NCBI RefSeq assembly: GCF_003075075.1
Contig: NZ_QCYM01000002.1
Span: 372,001-436,000 of the forward strand
DNA from: Labrenzia sp. 011
Lineage (GTDB): Bacteria > Pseudomonadota > Alphaproteobacteria > Rhizobiales > Stappiaceae
Length of the DNA stretch: 64,000 nucleotides
Direction of reading: 5' to 3'
Positions within the stretch are counted from its first letter, which is position 1, and each line of letters begins with the position of its first letter. The translations under genes were made by a program, and so were the position numbers. Positions 27,239 through 36,741 of this stretch are shown piece by piece. The notes under the pieces were generated by a model, which ran no database searches, was not told the DNA's origin, and saw nothing but the letters and a program-made list of their open reading frames with translations.

Positions 27239-29968
27239 GTGACCATTCGCAATATCGAAGGATTTTTCGCACCGCGCTCCATTGCCGTCGTCGGACCGTG
27301 CAGGCATCCGGGCGTCCTGACGGACAAGCTGATCGACTGTCTCAAGGACATCGAGACCGGACATGGCGTGACCCTGGTGGGGATCGACGAGGATGTCCCC
27401 TTCAAGGGAACGAAGGCCGCCAGGCTGGAAGACCTGGAAACCATGCCCGACCTGGCCATCTATCTGGCCGCGGCCGAAGCCTTGCCGGACATGATCGAAA
27501 AGCTCGGCGCGGGCGGGACCCGCTCGATCCTCATTCCCTCACCAGGTTATGAAGTCTGGCCGGCAGAGCTGATGCAGGCCTGCCGGGATGCTGCAAAGAA
27601 ATTCACGATCCGCATGATCGGGCCCGGCAGTCTCGGCCTTGCGGTGCCGGCAAGCGGACTGAATGCGCTGTTGAGCGCCGAACGGCCGGACAAGGGAGAT
27701 ATCGCCTTCTTTTCCCGTTCCGGAGCCGTGCTCAACGCGACCCTTTCGTGGGCCAAATCCCACAATGCCGGCTTTTCCGCCGTCGTCTCGCTCGGTGCCC
27801 GCATGGATGTGAATGTCGGCGACCTGATCGATTATTTCGCGCAGGACTACCGGACCCGGTCGATCATGCTGCATGTGGAAGGCATCGCCTTTCCCCGCGG
27901 CTTCATTTCGGCGGCACGCGCGGCGGCGCGCAGCAAGCCGGTGATCGTCATCCGGTCAGGAAAGAGCCGCGACACGGGCGGGACGGGCCTGACCCATGCC
28001 GGCAACCTGGCCGGGACCGACCTGGTCTATGAAGCGGTTTTTCGCAGAACCGGTCTGCTGCGGGTGAACGACCTCGATGAAATGTTCGAGGCGCTCGAGA
28101 CCCTTTCGAATGTGCGCATACCACGTTGCGAGACGCTTGCGGTGATCGCCAGCGGCCGGAGCCTGGCGAGCCTAGCCATCGACCGGCTCATGGATCTTGG
28201 CGGGCAGTTCGCGGAACTCGGCGCCGAGACACGCGCAGCCCTTGCCGGCATGAGCCGCGACTATGCCGATCTCGAGGTGACCCCGGCAGCGGGCGGAACC
28301 GTCGTGCTGCGGGAGACCGTTTCCCCTGAAGATATCACCACCGCCGTCACGACCGTCCTGAAGGATCCCGCCGTCGACGGGGTCCTGGTGCTGCAGGCGG
28401 CCAGCGCCTTCCAGTCCCTGCCCGCCATCGCCGGAGCCATCACCAGGGCGGCTGCAATCGAGCGGAAACGGACCGGCCGGCGCAAGGCTCTGGTTGCCGG
28501 GCTTGTCGGCGCCAACGAAAGCATCCGGGAGCAACTGCTGGAAGCCCGGATCCCCAATTACGGCAGTCCCGCCGAAGCAGCCCGCAGCCTCATGCATCTG
28601 GCGCGTGACGCCAAGGCCCGCAAGTTCCTGATGGCGGCGCCGCCGAGCCTGCCGGCCGACTTCACTCCGGATGTCGCCAGCGCCCGCGCCGTCGTGGAAG
28701 CAGCTCTTGCCGAAGGCCGCAGCCTGCTCAGTCCGCCGGAAGTCTGTACCGTCCTTGAAGCCTACGAGCTGCCGATCATGGCAACGGCCCTGGCGGCCAC
28801 GCCGGAAGAGGCGGCAAAGCTCTCCAGGCCGTTCTTCGAGACCGCGAGACATTGCGTGGCCAAGCTGATCTCCCCGGACAAGCCTTTCAAGTCCCGCATC
28901 GATGGTGTCAGGCTCGGACTGGAAAGCCCCGATGCGGTCAGGGACGCCGCCGCCGAACTGATCGCCAAGACGCTCAAGGACTATCCCCAGGCCCGGATCG
29001 ATGGGATTTCCATTCATCCCATGCTGGAGGACCGGCACGGGCTGGAACTTTACATGGGGCTGGCCGAAACGCCGGAGTTCGGGCCGGTGCTGGTTTTCGG
29101 CCAGGGCGGAACGTCCATAGAGGAAAGCCGGGACATCTCCCTGGAACTGCCGCCGCTCGACCTCAATCTGGCGGAAGCGCAGATCGACCGGACGCGGATC
29201 GCGCGCCTTCTGGACGGCGGCCCCGCCCGTCCGGCGCTGGACAAGGCGGCTCTCTCCCAGGCTCTGGTCAAGCTCTCGCAGATCACCATCGACATTCCCG
29301 AAATTCTGGAACTGGACATCAACCCGATGGTCTCGCTTCCCAGCGGGCTGATCGCACTCGATGCCCGCATGACCCTGCGCAAACCGAAGATGCGCCCCGG
29401 GCGCACCGGCGGCTCCCGTCTGGCCATTGCGCCCTATCCCCAGGAATGGGAACTCAGACAGACCCTGAAGGACGGCAGCGATATTTTCATCCGTCCGGTA
29501 CGGCCGGAAGACGAGGAGCTTTTCAAGACGTTCTTCGAAGCGGTTTCACCGGAAGATCTGCGTCTGCGCTTTTTTGCCCCGGTACGCGATTTCAACCATC
29601 GCTTCCTCGCCCGGCTGACCCAGCTCGATTATGCAAGGTCCATCGCCTTCGCCGCTCTCGATCCGAAGGACGGCGCCCTGCTGGGAGCCGTGCGCCTTCA
29701 TGCGGACCCGGATCACCAGACCGGCGAATATGCGATCATGGTCCGTTCCGACCTGAAGGGAATAGGGCTCGGCTGGGCGCTGATGAAACTCATCATCCGC
29801 TATGCGAAGGCCGATGGCATCGCCACGATCAAGGGGGAAGTCCTGAAGGACAACACCCAGATGATCTCCATGTGCCGGGACCTCGGTTTCACCGTCGGCA
29901 CCTCGCCGGACGACCCGGGCATCGCGCTGGTCACCCTGTCGGTCGCGGACCTGCCGGAAGACGCCTGA
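27239..29968 (+). CDS. Pat/PatZ-like protein lysine acetyltransferase (NDP-forming acyl-CoA synthetase + GNAT)
   Basis: A 909-residue multidomain protein. Order: CoA-binding Rossmann domain (about 1-130, PRSIAVVG), succinyl-CoA-ligase flavodoxin-like domains (about 140-450), ATP-grasp domain (about 480-690), and a C-terminal GNAT domain (about 740-900) with the acetyl-CoA loop RSDLKGIGLGWALM. This is the architecture of Pat/PatZ, which acetylates and inactivates acyl-CoA synthetases. His253 in THAGNLAG occupies the position of the phospho-His of true ADP-forming synthetases; many Pat proteins have lost it. GTG start with AAAGGA 10 bases before. A link with acetate/lactate metabolism in the window is plausible. 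Confidence 0.93.
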   Translation: MTIRNIEGFFAPRSIAVVGPCRHPGVLTDKLIDCLKDIETGHGVTLVGIDEDVPFKGTKAARLEDLETMPDLAIYLAAAEALPDMIEKLGAGGTRSILIPSPGYEVWPAELMQACRDAAKKFTIRMIGPGSLGLAVPASGLNALLSAERPDKGDIAFFSRSGAVLNATLSWAKSHNAGFSAVVSLGARMDVNVGDLIDYFAQDYRTRSIMLHVEGIAFPRGFISAARAAARSKPVIVIRSGKSRDTGGTGLTHAGNLAGTDLVYEAVFRRTGLLRVNDLDEMFEALETLSNVRIPRCETLAVIASGRSLASLAIDRLMDLGGQFAELGAETRAALAGMSRDYADLEVTPAAGGTVVLRETVSPEDITTAVTTVLKDPAVDGVLVLQAASAFQSLPAIAGAITRAAAIERKRTGRRKALVAGLVGANESIREQLLEARIPNYGSPAEAARSLMHLARDAKARKFLMAAPPSLPADFTPDVASARAVVEAALAEGRSLLSPPEVCTVLEAYELPIMATALAATPEEAAKLSRPFFETARHCVAKLISPDKPFKSRIDGVRLGLESPDAVRDAAAELIAKTLKDYPQARIDGISIHPMLEDRHGLELYMGLAETPEFGPVLVFGQGGTSIEESRDISLELPPLDLNLAEAQIDRTRIARLLDGGPARPALDKAALSQALVKLSQITIDIPEILELDINPMVSLPSGLIALDARMTLRKPKMRPGRTGGSRLAIAPYPQEWELRQTLKDGSDIFIRPVRPEDEELFKTFFEAVSPEDLRLRFFAPVRDFNHRFLARLTQLDYARSIAFAALDPKDGALLGAVRLHADPDHQTGEYAIMVRSDLKGIGLGWALMKLIIRYAKADGIATIKGEVLKDNTQMISMCRDLGFTVGTSPDDPGIALVTLSVADLPEDA

Positions 29969-30055
29969 CACCGGCCTGCGGCACCGGGAGGACCGGCCGG
30001 AACGCGGCTCGGGCCAGACCAGCCCACAGGGCCCCCGATTGGACGGTGACTGGAC

Positions 30056-31723
30056 TCAGCCCCGTTCCATTGCCGCGGCGCGGATATCGGACAGGGAAGC
30101 GGATGGCGTGAGCGCTTCCGGGTCGAGCTTCAGGTGAAGAATGGCCGGACGCCCCGAGGCGCGGGCGCGCTCGAACGCCGGACCGAAGGCATCCGTGGCC
30201 TCCACCGTTTCACCGTAAGCACCATAGCTGTGGGCGAGCGCGGCGAAGTCCGGGTTCACCAGCCGTGTTGCGGAGGGCCGCCCGGGATAGTGGCGTTCCT
30301 GGTGCATGCGGATGGTGCCGTACATGCCGTTGTCGATGGCCAGCACGATGATGTTGGCGCCTTCCTGGCAGGCGGTGCCGAATTCCTGCAGGGTCATCTG
30401 CAGACAGCCGTCACCGGCGAAACAGACGACTTCCCGTTCCGGAAACGCCAGTTTGGCCGAAACCGCGGCGGGCAAGCCGTAGCCCATCGAGCCGGAAGTC
30501 GGCGCGGCCTGGGTGCCGAAGCGGCGGAAGCGGTGGAAGCGGTGCAGCCAGGTGGCGTAGTTGCCCGCGCCATTGGTGCAGATGGCATCCTCGCCGAGAT
30601 TGAGTTCCAGCCAGTCCATGACACCGGCCATCTGCAGGCTGCCGGGCGTGACCGGACGTGCGCCGGACCAGTCCAGATATTCCCGATGGGCTGCGGCGGC
30701 TTCGCCGGCACCCTTGATCTCGCCCGGCGGCTGGAGACCTTCCGCAGCCTTGCAGAAGGCTGTCGGACTGGCGTGGATCGCCAGCGCGGGGCGGTAGACC
30801 CTGCCCAGTTCCTCGGCATCTGCGTGAACATGCACGAACTGCTGCGCCGGCGCCGGAATGTCGAAAAGCGAATAGGACTGGCTCGGCATTTCGGACATCC
30901 GCCCGCCGACCAGCAGAACCAGGTCGGACGCCTTTATGCGCGCCAGCAGTTTCGGATTGATGCCGATGCCGACATCGCCGGCATAATTGGCATGCAGGTT
31001 GTCGAACAGCATCTGGCGGCGGAAGGAACAGGCGACGGGCAGGTCGAAGCGTTCAGCAAATCTCGTGAAGGCGGCAACTGCCTCTTGCGACCAGCGGCTG
31101 CCGCCGAGGATCGCCACGGGACGCTCGGCCGCCCAGAGCCGCTTCTGCAGGTCGGCCATCTGCGTCAGGCCGGGATGGGTTTCCACCTGGCTCCACGCCG
31201 GCGGCTGGGGCGCGGCCGCTAGTTCCGTCAGCATGTCTTCCGGCAAGGCCAGGACCACCGGTCCGGGACGGCCGGAGGTGGCAACGTGATAGGCGCGGGA
31301 AATGAACTCGGGAACACGGGCGGCATGGTCGATCTCGGCGACCCATTTGGCAATGCCGCCGAACATCTGCCGGTAGTCGACCTCCTGAAAGGCTTCCCGC
31401 TCGCGCATGCTGCGATCGATCTGTCCGATGAAAAGGATCATCGGCGTGGAATCCTGTGCGGCCACATGAACGCCCGCGGAAGCATTGGTCGCCCCCGGCC
31501 CGCGCGTGACCATGCAGATTCCCGGCTTGCCCGTCAGCTTGCCGTGGGCATCGGCCATCATCGCCGCACCGCCTTCCTGACGGCACACGGTGACCGGGAT
31601 GGATGCGTCGTAAAGTGCATCCAGGACCGCCAGATAGCTTTCGCCGGGCACGCAGAACACCCGCTCCGCCCCGTGAAGCTCAAGCGCCTCCACCAACAAT
31701 TCGCCGCCGGTCTTCTGGTCCAT
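30056..31723 (-). CDS. ThDP-dependent enzyme, acetolactate synthase-like
   Basis: A 555-residue thiamine-diphosphate enzyme with the three-domain layout of acetolactate synthase large subunits: N-terminal pyrimidine-binding domain with the catalytic Glu in CRQEGGAAMMAD and MVTRGPGATNASAGV, central domain, and C-terminal diphosphate domain with GDGCLQM ... AIDNGMYG. No regulatory subunit gene is next to it, so branched-chain synthesis is unlikely to be its job; sulfoacetaldehyde acetyltransferase-, glyoxylate carboligase- or decarboxylase-type functions are alternatives. ATG at 31723. Confidence 0.9.
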   Translation of the reverse strand: MDQKTGGELLVEALELHGAERVFCVPGESYLAVLDALYDASIPVTVCRQEGGAAMMADAHGKLTGKPGICMVTRGPGATNASAGVHVAAQDSTPMILFIGQIDRSMREREAFQEVDYRQMFGGIAKWVAEIDHAARVPEFISRAYHVATSGRPGPVVLALPEDMLTELAAAPQPPAWSQVETHPGLTQMADLQKRLWAAERPVAILGGSRWSQEAVAAFTRFAERFDLPVACSFRRQMLFDNLHANYAGDVGIGINPKLLARIKASDLVLLVGGRMSEMPSQSYSLFDIPAPAQQFVHVHADAEELGRVYRPALAIHASPTAFCKAAEGLQPPGEIKGAGEAAAAHREYLDWSGARPVTPGSLQMAGVMDWLELNLGEDAICTNGAGNYATWLHRFHRFRRFGTQAAPTSGSMGYGLPAAVSAKLAFPEREVVCFAGDGCLQMTLQEFGTACQEGANIIVLAIDNGMYGTIRMHQERHYPGRPSATRLVNPDFAALAHSYGAYGETVEATDAFGPAFERARASGRPAILHLKLDPEALTPSASLSDIRAAAMERG

Positions 31724-31876
31724 GTCCCGTTTCCTGCTCGAATAAACCACGGATCATTCTATAGCGTATGGAAGACCTGCCCGTCAGAGGACAAAACCAC
31801 ATTAATTGGCAATGACTTCATTCCGATATGGAAGAAGCTTCGGGAAATGCCGGGGTCTGAACGTTCAATAGAAGTC

Positions 31877-31898
31877 AGGCGCCGGTCTCCCGGCGCCT
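31877..31898. terminator. Hairpin after the Hsp20 gene
   Basis: A 9-bp perfect GC-rich stem with a TCTC loop, 38 bases past the Hsp20 stop in its direction of transcription. There is only TTT on the plus side and no T-run on the minus side, so its strength as a terminator is uncertain. Confidence 0.5.
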
Positions 31899-31936
31899 TT
31901 CGACCGGACAGATATCCGGTCAGGATCATCCCGCAA

Positions 31937-32395
31937 TCAGGACTTGCGCTTGACTTCGATCTTGTGGGGCTGCGGACCGGCATCCTCCGGACGCGGCAGC
32001 GTGACCGTCAGCACTCCGTTTTCCATATGGGCCTCGATGCCCTCTTTCTTCGGAGCGAAAGGCAGTGTCATGACCCGGCGGAACGATCCGAAGCTGCGTT
32101 CGCTCACGTGCCGGTCCTTTTCATTGACCGTCTTTTCCTCGTGCTTCTCGCCCTTGAGGGTCAAGGTGCGGTCGGAGACCGAAACATCGATATCCTTTTC
32201 CGCCACGCCCGGCAGTTCGGCAGTCAGTTCCAGGCCTGTTTCCGTTTCCGCCACATTGATCGACGGAAAATTCCCGAACGGACTGCCCGCCGGAAGTTTC
32301 CGGCCGAAATCCTCAAAAAGTTTGTCCATCTCTTTCTGGAGAGAGAAGACCGGACTGTTCTGATCATTCCACAGAGTCGGAATCAAGGAACTCAT
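31937..32395 (-). CDS. Small heat-shock protein, Hsp20 family
   Basis: A 152-residue alpha-crystallin chaperone that holds unfolding proteins. The alpha-crystallin domain (about 40-140) includes INVAETETGLELTAELPGVA, KDIDVSVSDRTLTLKGEKH and RVMTLPF, with the C-terminal HMENGVLTVTLP strand. GGAGG lies 8 bases before ATG 32395. A 7-bp hairpin (32432-32448) occurs in the presumed leader. The gene upstream is a small uncharacterised protein on the same strand. Confidence 0.94.
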   Translation of the reverse strand: MSSLIPTLWNDQNSPVFSLQKEMDKLFEDFGRKLPAGSPFGNFPSINVAETETGLELTAELPGVAEKDIDVSVSDRTLTLKGEKHEEKTVNEKDRHVSERSFGSFRRVMTLPFAPKKEGIEAHMENGVLTVTLPRPEDAGPQPHKIEVKRKS

Positions 32396-32525
32396 TTCAA
32401 CGTCCTCCAATTTTCTCGCAGTTTACAGACAAAGTGCCTCGGGCACTTCACGACCGATCAACCCTTCCACCTTCATCCAGGGGGCATATGTGAAGGCAGG
32501 CTGATCGAACTCCACGCGAAGACGG

Positions 32526-32906
32526 TCAGACTGGCTGAACCGTCACCACCTGGAATGTGTGCAATTCACCGTCCTCATCCTTGATGGAGACATATTCGCC
32601 AGGATTGAAGGCATGCGCGCCGAAGCGGTAGCCCGACTCGTCGTCGTCATCGCCGTCAATGTCATAGCGAAAGGCCCAGGACCCGCCGGGGCGGTGAATC
32701 AGATGGCCGATTTCCTCTTCCTCTCCGCCCCAGAACCGGCGCACGCGGCAGTGATCGCGGTCTTTCTTCCACTGCGTGGCGTCGATGTGGCCGGTGTCAT
32801 CCAGCGGAGCGGTAAACTCGTAGCCATGGCGCGCCGAGCCTTGCGGGAATTCTTTCGTTCTGGCCAGGTTCAGCCTGATCTTTTTCAAAGCCGGATAGTC
32901 GCCCAT
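32526..32906 (-). CDS. Small acidic/hydrophilic protein of unknown function
   Basis: A 126-residue soluble protein I do not recognise as a named family. It contains KKIRLNLARTKEFPQGSARH near the start, WGGEEEEIGHLIHRPGGSWAF in the middle and a C-terminal DDDDESGYRFGAHAF. The pattern resembles uncharacterised conserved alphaproteobacterial proteins that accompany stress genes. AAGGAGG is 5 bases before the ATG, a strong site. Lies upstream of hsp20 on the same strand, 130 bases away. Confidence 0.8.
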   Translation of the reverse strand: MGDYPALKKIRLNLARTKEFPQGSARHGYEFTAPLDDTGHIDATQWKKDRDHCRVRRFWGGEEEEIGHLIHRPGGSWAFRYDIDGDDDDESGYRFGAHAFNPGEYVSIKDEDGELHTFQVVTVQPV

Positions 32907-33033
32907 GGTTTCCTCCTTTGCTGACAATCCGGTTTATATGTGCCACATCGCCGGAACGTCACATTGAGCAGGATCAAACCGGTGACGGCGCCCGCAGGGC
33001 ACAGTCTTGCCGATGTCAGCAGAAGGACACATC

Positions 33034-34584
33034 ATGGTTCCGCCCCCCTCCCAGGACGAGGTCCTGAAATTCCTGGAAACCCTGCCCCCGGAAGGCTCCG
33101 GCGGCGTCAAGCGGATCGATACCCATGCCAACATCGTCTTCCTGACCGGCAGCAAGGCCTACAAGGTCAAGCGGGCGGTGAAATTCCCCTTTCTCGATTA
33201 CTCCACCCTGAAGCTGCGCGAGGAGGCCTGCCGGGCCGAAATCAGCTGCAACAGGAAGAATGCGCCGCAGATCTACCTCAGGGCCCTGCCGATAACCCTC
33301 CAGAGCGATGGCCGGCTGGCGCTCGACGGGGAAGGAGAACCGGTGGAATGGGCCGTTGAAATGAACCGCTTCGACCGGAGCAACGAGCTGGACGTTCTGG
33401 CGGAAAAGGCTCCGATTTCCGACGATCTGTCGGACAGGCTCGCGCAAATGATGGCGGATGCCCATGACGCGGCGCCCGTGCGCGGCGGCGCCGGTTTTCA
33501 TGACGAACTCGCCTCCTATGTCGAGCAGAACGATGCGGCATTTCACGAATTTCCGGAGCTGTTTCCCTCCGAGGAGGTGCGCCACCTGAGCGAAATGTCC
33601 CGGGCGGTCCTGTCCACGCTGCGCGAACTGATCCTGAAACGGGGCGAGCGGGGTCTGGTGCGACGCTGCCACGGCGATGCACATTTGCGCAATATCGTCC
33701 TGATCGACGGCAACCCGGTCCTGTTCGACGCGGTCGAATTTTCCGATGCCATTGCCACCGGCGACGTGCTGTACGATCTCGCCTTCCTGCTGATGGACCT
33801 TTGGGAGCGCGGCCAGCATCGCTGCGCCAACCGGATTTTCAACCGCTATCTGGACAAGACCCGGCTGGACGATCGTCCGGACGGACTTGCGGCCCTGCCA
33901 TTCTATCTGATGATGCGCGCGGCGATCCGCTCCAAGATCGCCGCAAGCGCAGCGCTCAACCAGCAGGATCCGGACCAGAGAGAGGCCCAGAGGGACCAGG
34001 CGCGCACCTACTTCAGATATGCTCTCCGGTTCCTGGATCCCTGCCCGCCACATCTTGTCGCCATCGGCGGCCTTTCGGGCACCGGCAAGACCACCCTGGC
34101 CTACAGTCTCGCGCCGGGAATCGGCCGCGCACCCGGTGCAAGGGTTCTGCGCACGGACGTGATGCGCAAACGGCTGCTGGGGCTCCCGGAGACGGAAAAG
34201 GCACCGGCGGAAGCCTATACGAAGAAGGCAAGCCACCGGGTCTACGAGGCTCTGGACGAGACGATCCGGGACGTGCTGGCGGCCGGTCATTGCGCCATCT
34301 ACGACGCCGTGTTCGCCGCCCAGGACGAACGGACACGGATCGAGACGATCGCGCGCCATGCGGAGGCCGGCTTCAAGGGCCTGTGGCTGACGGCTCCGCC
34401 GGCAACCCTCAAGGCACGGGTCGGCGCGCGCGCTGGCGATGCCTCGGATGCCACCACGGATGTCGTCGACAAGCAGCTCGGCTACGATCTGGGCCGGATG
34501 ACATGGACGGAGATCGACGCCGGCGGCAGCATGGAGGAGACAACGCAGAAGGCACGCGCCTGCCTGGACCGATACATACCCTAG
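33034..34584 (+). CDS. Fusion of APH-like kinase domain and AAA P-loop kinase domain
   Basis: A 516-residue two-domain protein. The N-terminal half is an aminoglycoside-phosphotransferase-like fold with HGDAHLRNIVLIDGNPVLFD, the APH HGDxHxxN catalytic loop and the metal-binding Asp. The C-terminal half is a P-loop kinase with GGLSGTGKTTLAYSLA (Walker A) and RTDVMRKRLLG, resembling zeta-toxin/gluconate-kinase type ATPases. This domain pair is a known but uncharacterised bifunctional family. ATG 33034 is chosen because AGAAGGA precedes it by 7 bases; an ATG at 33013 and a TTG at 33007 lie upstream. The stop overlaps the stop of converging azlD by 4 bases. Confidence 0.87.
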   Translation: MVPPPSQDEVLKFLETLPPEGSGGVKRIDTHANIVFLTGSKAYKVKRAVKFPFLDYSTLKLREEACRAEISCNRKNAPQIYLRALPITLQSDGRLALDGEGEPVEWAVEMNRFDRSNELDVLAEKAPISDDLSDRLAQMMADAHDAAPVRGGAGFHDELASYVEQNDAAFHEFPELFPSEEVRHLSEMSRAVLSTLRELILKRGERGLVRRCHGDAHLRNIVLIDGNPVLFDAVEFSDAIATGDVLYDLAFLLMDLWERGQHRCANRIFNRYLDKTRLDDRPDGLAALPFYLMMRAAIRSKIAASAALNQQDPDQREAQRDQARTYFRYALRFLDPCPPHLVAIGGLSGTGKTTLAYSLAPGIGRAPGARVLRTDVMRKRLLGLPETEKAPAEAYTKKASHRVYEALDETIRDVLAAGHCAIYDAVFAAQDERTRIETIARHAEAGFKGLWLTAPPATLKARVGARAGDASDATTDVVDKQLGYDLGRMTWTEIDAGGSMEETTQKARACLDRYIP

Positions 34585-34901
34585 AGACCCGTGGCCCTCA
34601 GTCCGGCCGCCACAGCGGCAGCGCAGAAGACTGCAATATATTCCTTGCGCAGCCGCACCTGGACCGCTGCGGCCACGATGAGGCAGAGGCCGACGGCAAG
34701 ACCGCCCTGCAAAACGATGGGCAACACCGTCGACACGATGATCGCTCCCGGCAGGGCTTCCAGGCCCCGGCGCATTCTCGGCGTGATCGGCAGGCGCCCC
34801 ATGACCCAGTAGCCGCCCGCTCTCAGCGCATAGGTGACGACGGACATGCATAACACGGCCAGGACAAACAACCGGTCGGCGGAAAACGCGGCATCAGTCA
34901 T
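34581..34901 (-). CDS. azlD: AzlD family branched-chain amino acid exporter subunit
   Basis: A 106-residue membrane protein with about three to four hydrophobic helices and the AzlD hallmarks YALRAGGYWVMGR and ALPGAIIVSTVLPIVLQGG. AzlD partners AzlC to export branched-chain amino acids or analogues. It overlaps the azlC stop by 8 bases, so it is translationally coupled to azlC. Confidence 0.9.
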   Translation of the reverse strand: MTDAAFSADRLFVLAVLCMSVVTYALRAGGYWVMGRLPITPRMRRGLEALPGAIIVSTVLPIVLQGGLAVGLCLIVAAAVQVRLRKEYIAVFCAAAVAAGLRATGL

Positions 34902-35595
34902 CGAGATAGGCTCCCGCGAACGCGCCGGCCAGAGCGCCGGTGAAGATGCTCCAGTAGCCGCCGACAAGATACCAGGTCCCGGCAGCAACAATGCCTGCCG
35001 CCAGCCAGCTCACCGTCTGGCGCTTGCCCTTCCAAAGGGGCACCAGGAGCGCGGCGAAAAAGGCAGGCAGGACCACATCCAGTCCGAAGGCTTTGGGATC
35101 GGAAATGAGGCTTCCGGCGAAATATCCCGGAATGACGGCGAGCGACCACACCGTCCAGACAATCACGCCACTGCCGAGGTAGATGCCCCAGTCCCGCTCT
35201 CCCTTGCCGTATTCGGACAGGGCCAGAAGCCAGTTGAGATCGGTCAGGAGATACAGCGCCGGATAGGTCTGATACGCAGGAACCTTGCCGAGCCACGGCC
35301 GCAGGCTTGCCCCGATCAGAAGCATGCGCATGTTGACCGCCCCCGTGACCCCGACCATGGCCACAAGCGTGCCGAGGGTCAGCGGGTCGCCGTAGACTTC
35401 CATGGCGACGAACTGGCTGGCGCCGGCAAAGACCAGCGAATTCATCATCACCGTTTCCAGGAAGGTCAGCCCCTTTTGCGCCGCGACGGTTCCGAAGACG
35501 GCGGCAAGCGCGATGATGCCGGGGAAGACCGGGACGCACATCATGGCGCCCCGCAGGCAGCCCTTCAGGCTGACAGTGACATTTTGCTCAGGCAT
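34894..35595 (-). CDS. azlC: AzlC family transporter
   Basis: A 233-residue permease of the AzlC family (LIV-E class) with six or seven helices. Characteristic segments are VFPGIIALAAVFGTVAAQKG, FAGASQFVAMEVY and NMRMLLIGASLRPWL. ATG 35595 gives the normal short N-terminus before the first helix; the frame is open further up. Forms an exporter with the overlapping azlD gene. Confidence 0.92.
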   Translation of the reverse strand: MPEQNVTVSLKGCLRGAMMCVPVFPGIIALAAVFGTVAAQKGLTFLETVMMNSLVFAGASQFVAMEVYGDPLTLGTLVAMVGVTGAVNMRMLLIGASLRPWLGKVPAYQTYPALYLLTDLNWLLALSEYGKGERDWGIYLGSGVIVWTVWSLAVIPGYFAGSLISDPKAFGLDVVLPAFFAALLVPLWKGKRQTVSWLAAGIVAAGTWYLVGGYWSIFTGALAGAFAGAYLDD

Positions 35596-35752
35596 TGCTG
35601 TCCATGAGTTGAGAAGACCGCGGACTGGCCGCGGAAGGAACACTCACTATTCCGCAAATCGTCTCTCCGGACCAATGAAACCTTTTGATCCACCCATCAC
35701 CGATGCTTACGTCGGGACAAGAGGTCCGATACCGGGTCCCCGGGCAGTGCCC

Positions 35753-36598
35753 TCAGGAAAGAACGCCGTAGATCATCCGCACACCGGTGACGCCGAGGAA
35801 CAGGGCAAAGACCAGCTTGAGTTTGGAGGAATCGATCGCGTGGGCGATTCTGGCGCCGAGCGGAGCCGTCAGGCTCGAGACGGGGATGATCAGCAGCAGA
35901 CCGATCAGGTTGACGTAGCCGAGGGACAATGGCGGACGGCCTTCCACGCCCCAGCCGAAATAGATCGACAGCAAGGTCCCGGGTATGGCGATGATCAGGC
36001 CGATGGCAGCCGCGGTCCCGACCGCCTTGTGGATCGGATAATTGAAAAGGGTGAGTGTCGGAACGCCCAGCGTGCCGCCGCCGATGCCCATCATCACCGA
36101 GATACCGCCGATGAGGAAACCGAGCACTTCCTTCAGAGGACTTCCCGGCAGGCTATCGGCCAGGGCGGCGCTGTTCCTGCGGAACATCATGTTGGCGGAG
36201 ACGGCCAGGGCGACGATACCGAAAACGAAGGTCAGCGCACCTCCGGAGATGTTGCCCGCCAGGGTGCCGCCGACGAGAACGCCCAGAGCGATGGCCCACC
36301 ACCAGCGTTTCAGCAGATCCACATCCACACTGCCGCGCTTGTAATGGGCACGGGCGGAGGAGGTGCCGGTTGCCAGGATCGTGGCGAGCGATGTTCCGAC
36401 CGCCACATGCATCAGCACCGAGGAGTCGATCTTCAGCGCGGTGAACATGTAGAAGAGCACCGGAACGATGACGATCCCGCCTCCCACACCGAGCAGTCCC
36501 GCGATGAGCCCCGCCACCAGACCTGTCGCCAGAAGGGCGGCGGCCAGCAGGCCAAGGGAGAAAAGACTGAGATCTTCCACGCTGAAATCCTTGTTCAC
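35753..36598 (-). CDS. TauE/SafE family sulfite or organic-anion exporter
   Basis: A 281-residue membrane protein with about eight helices, two copies of the TauE motif GLLGVGGGIVIVPVL and IGGISVMMGIGGGTLGVP, one in each half. Such proteins export sulfite, sulfoacetate or related anions. The start codon is GTG at 36598 with a weak ribosome site. It is followed by AzlC on the same strand after 157 bases. If the ThDP gene nearby were a sulfoacetaldehyde acetyltransferase, sulfite export would fit, but that is speculation. Confidence 0.9.
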   Translation of the reverse strand: MNKDFSVEDLSLFSLGLLAAALLATGLVAGLIAGLLGVGGGIVIVPVLFYMFTALKIDSSVLMHVAVGTSLATILATGTSSARAHYKRGSVDVDLLKRWWWAIALGVLVGGTLAGNISGGALTFVFGIVALAVSANMMFRRNSAALADSLPGSPLKEVLGFLIGGISVMMGIGGGTLGVPTLTLFNYPIHKAVGTAAAIGLIIAIPGTLLSIYFGWGVEGRPPLSLGYVNLIGLLLIIPVSSLTAPLGARIAHAIDSSKLKLVFALFLGVTGVRMIYGVLS

Positions 36599-36741
36599 GG
36601 CGGTTCACCCAAGCCCGACCCGCCAAATTCCGTCTCCAGCGCTTAGCCCAACGCGCGGAATTTTTCCAGCCGTCATTGCGGGCAATGTGTCGTGAGAGCG
36701 CGGTAAAGTGCCGGACCTCCGCCGGTCGGCACGTCGCCTCT

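Noticed and set aside
32432-32448. Hairpin in the Hsp20 leader as a ROSE thermosensor
   Set aside because: ROSE elements have a characteristic sequence pairing with the ribosome site; this 7-bp hairpin lies well upstream and does not mask GGAGG.
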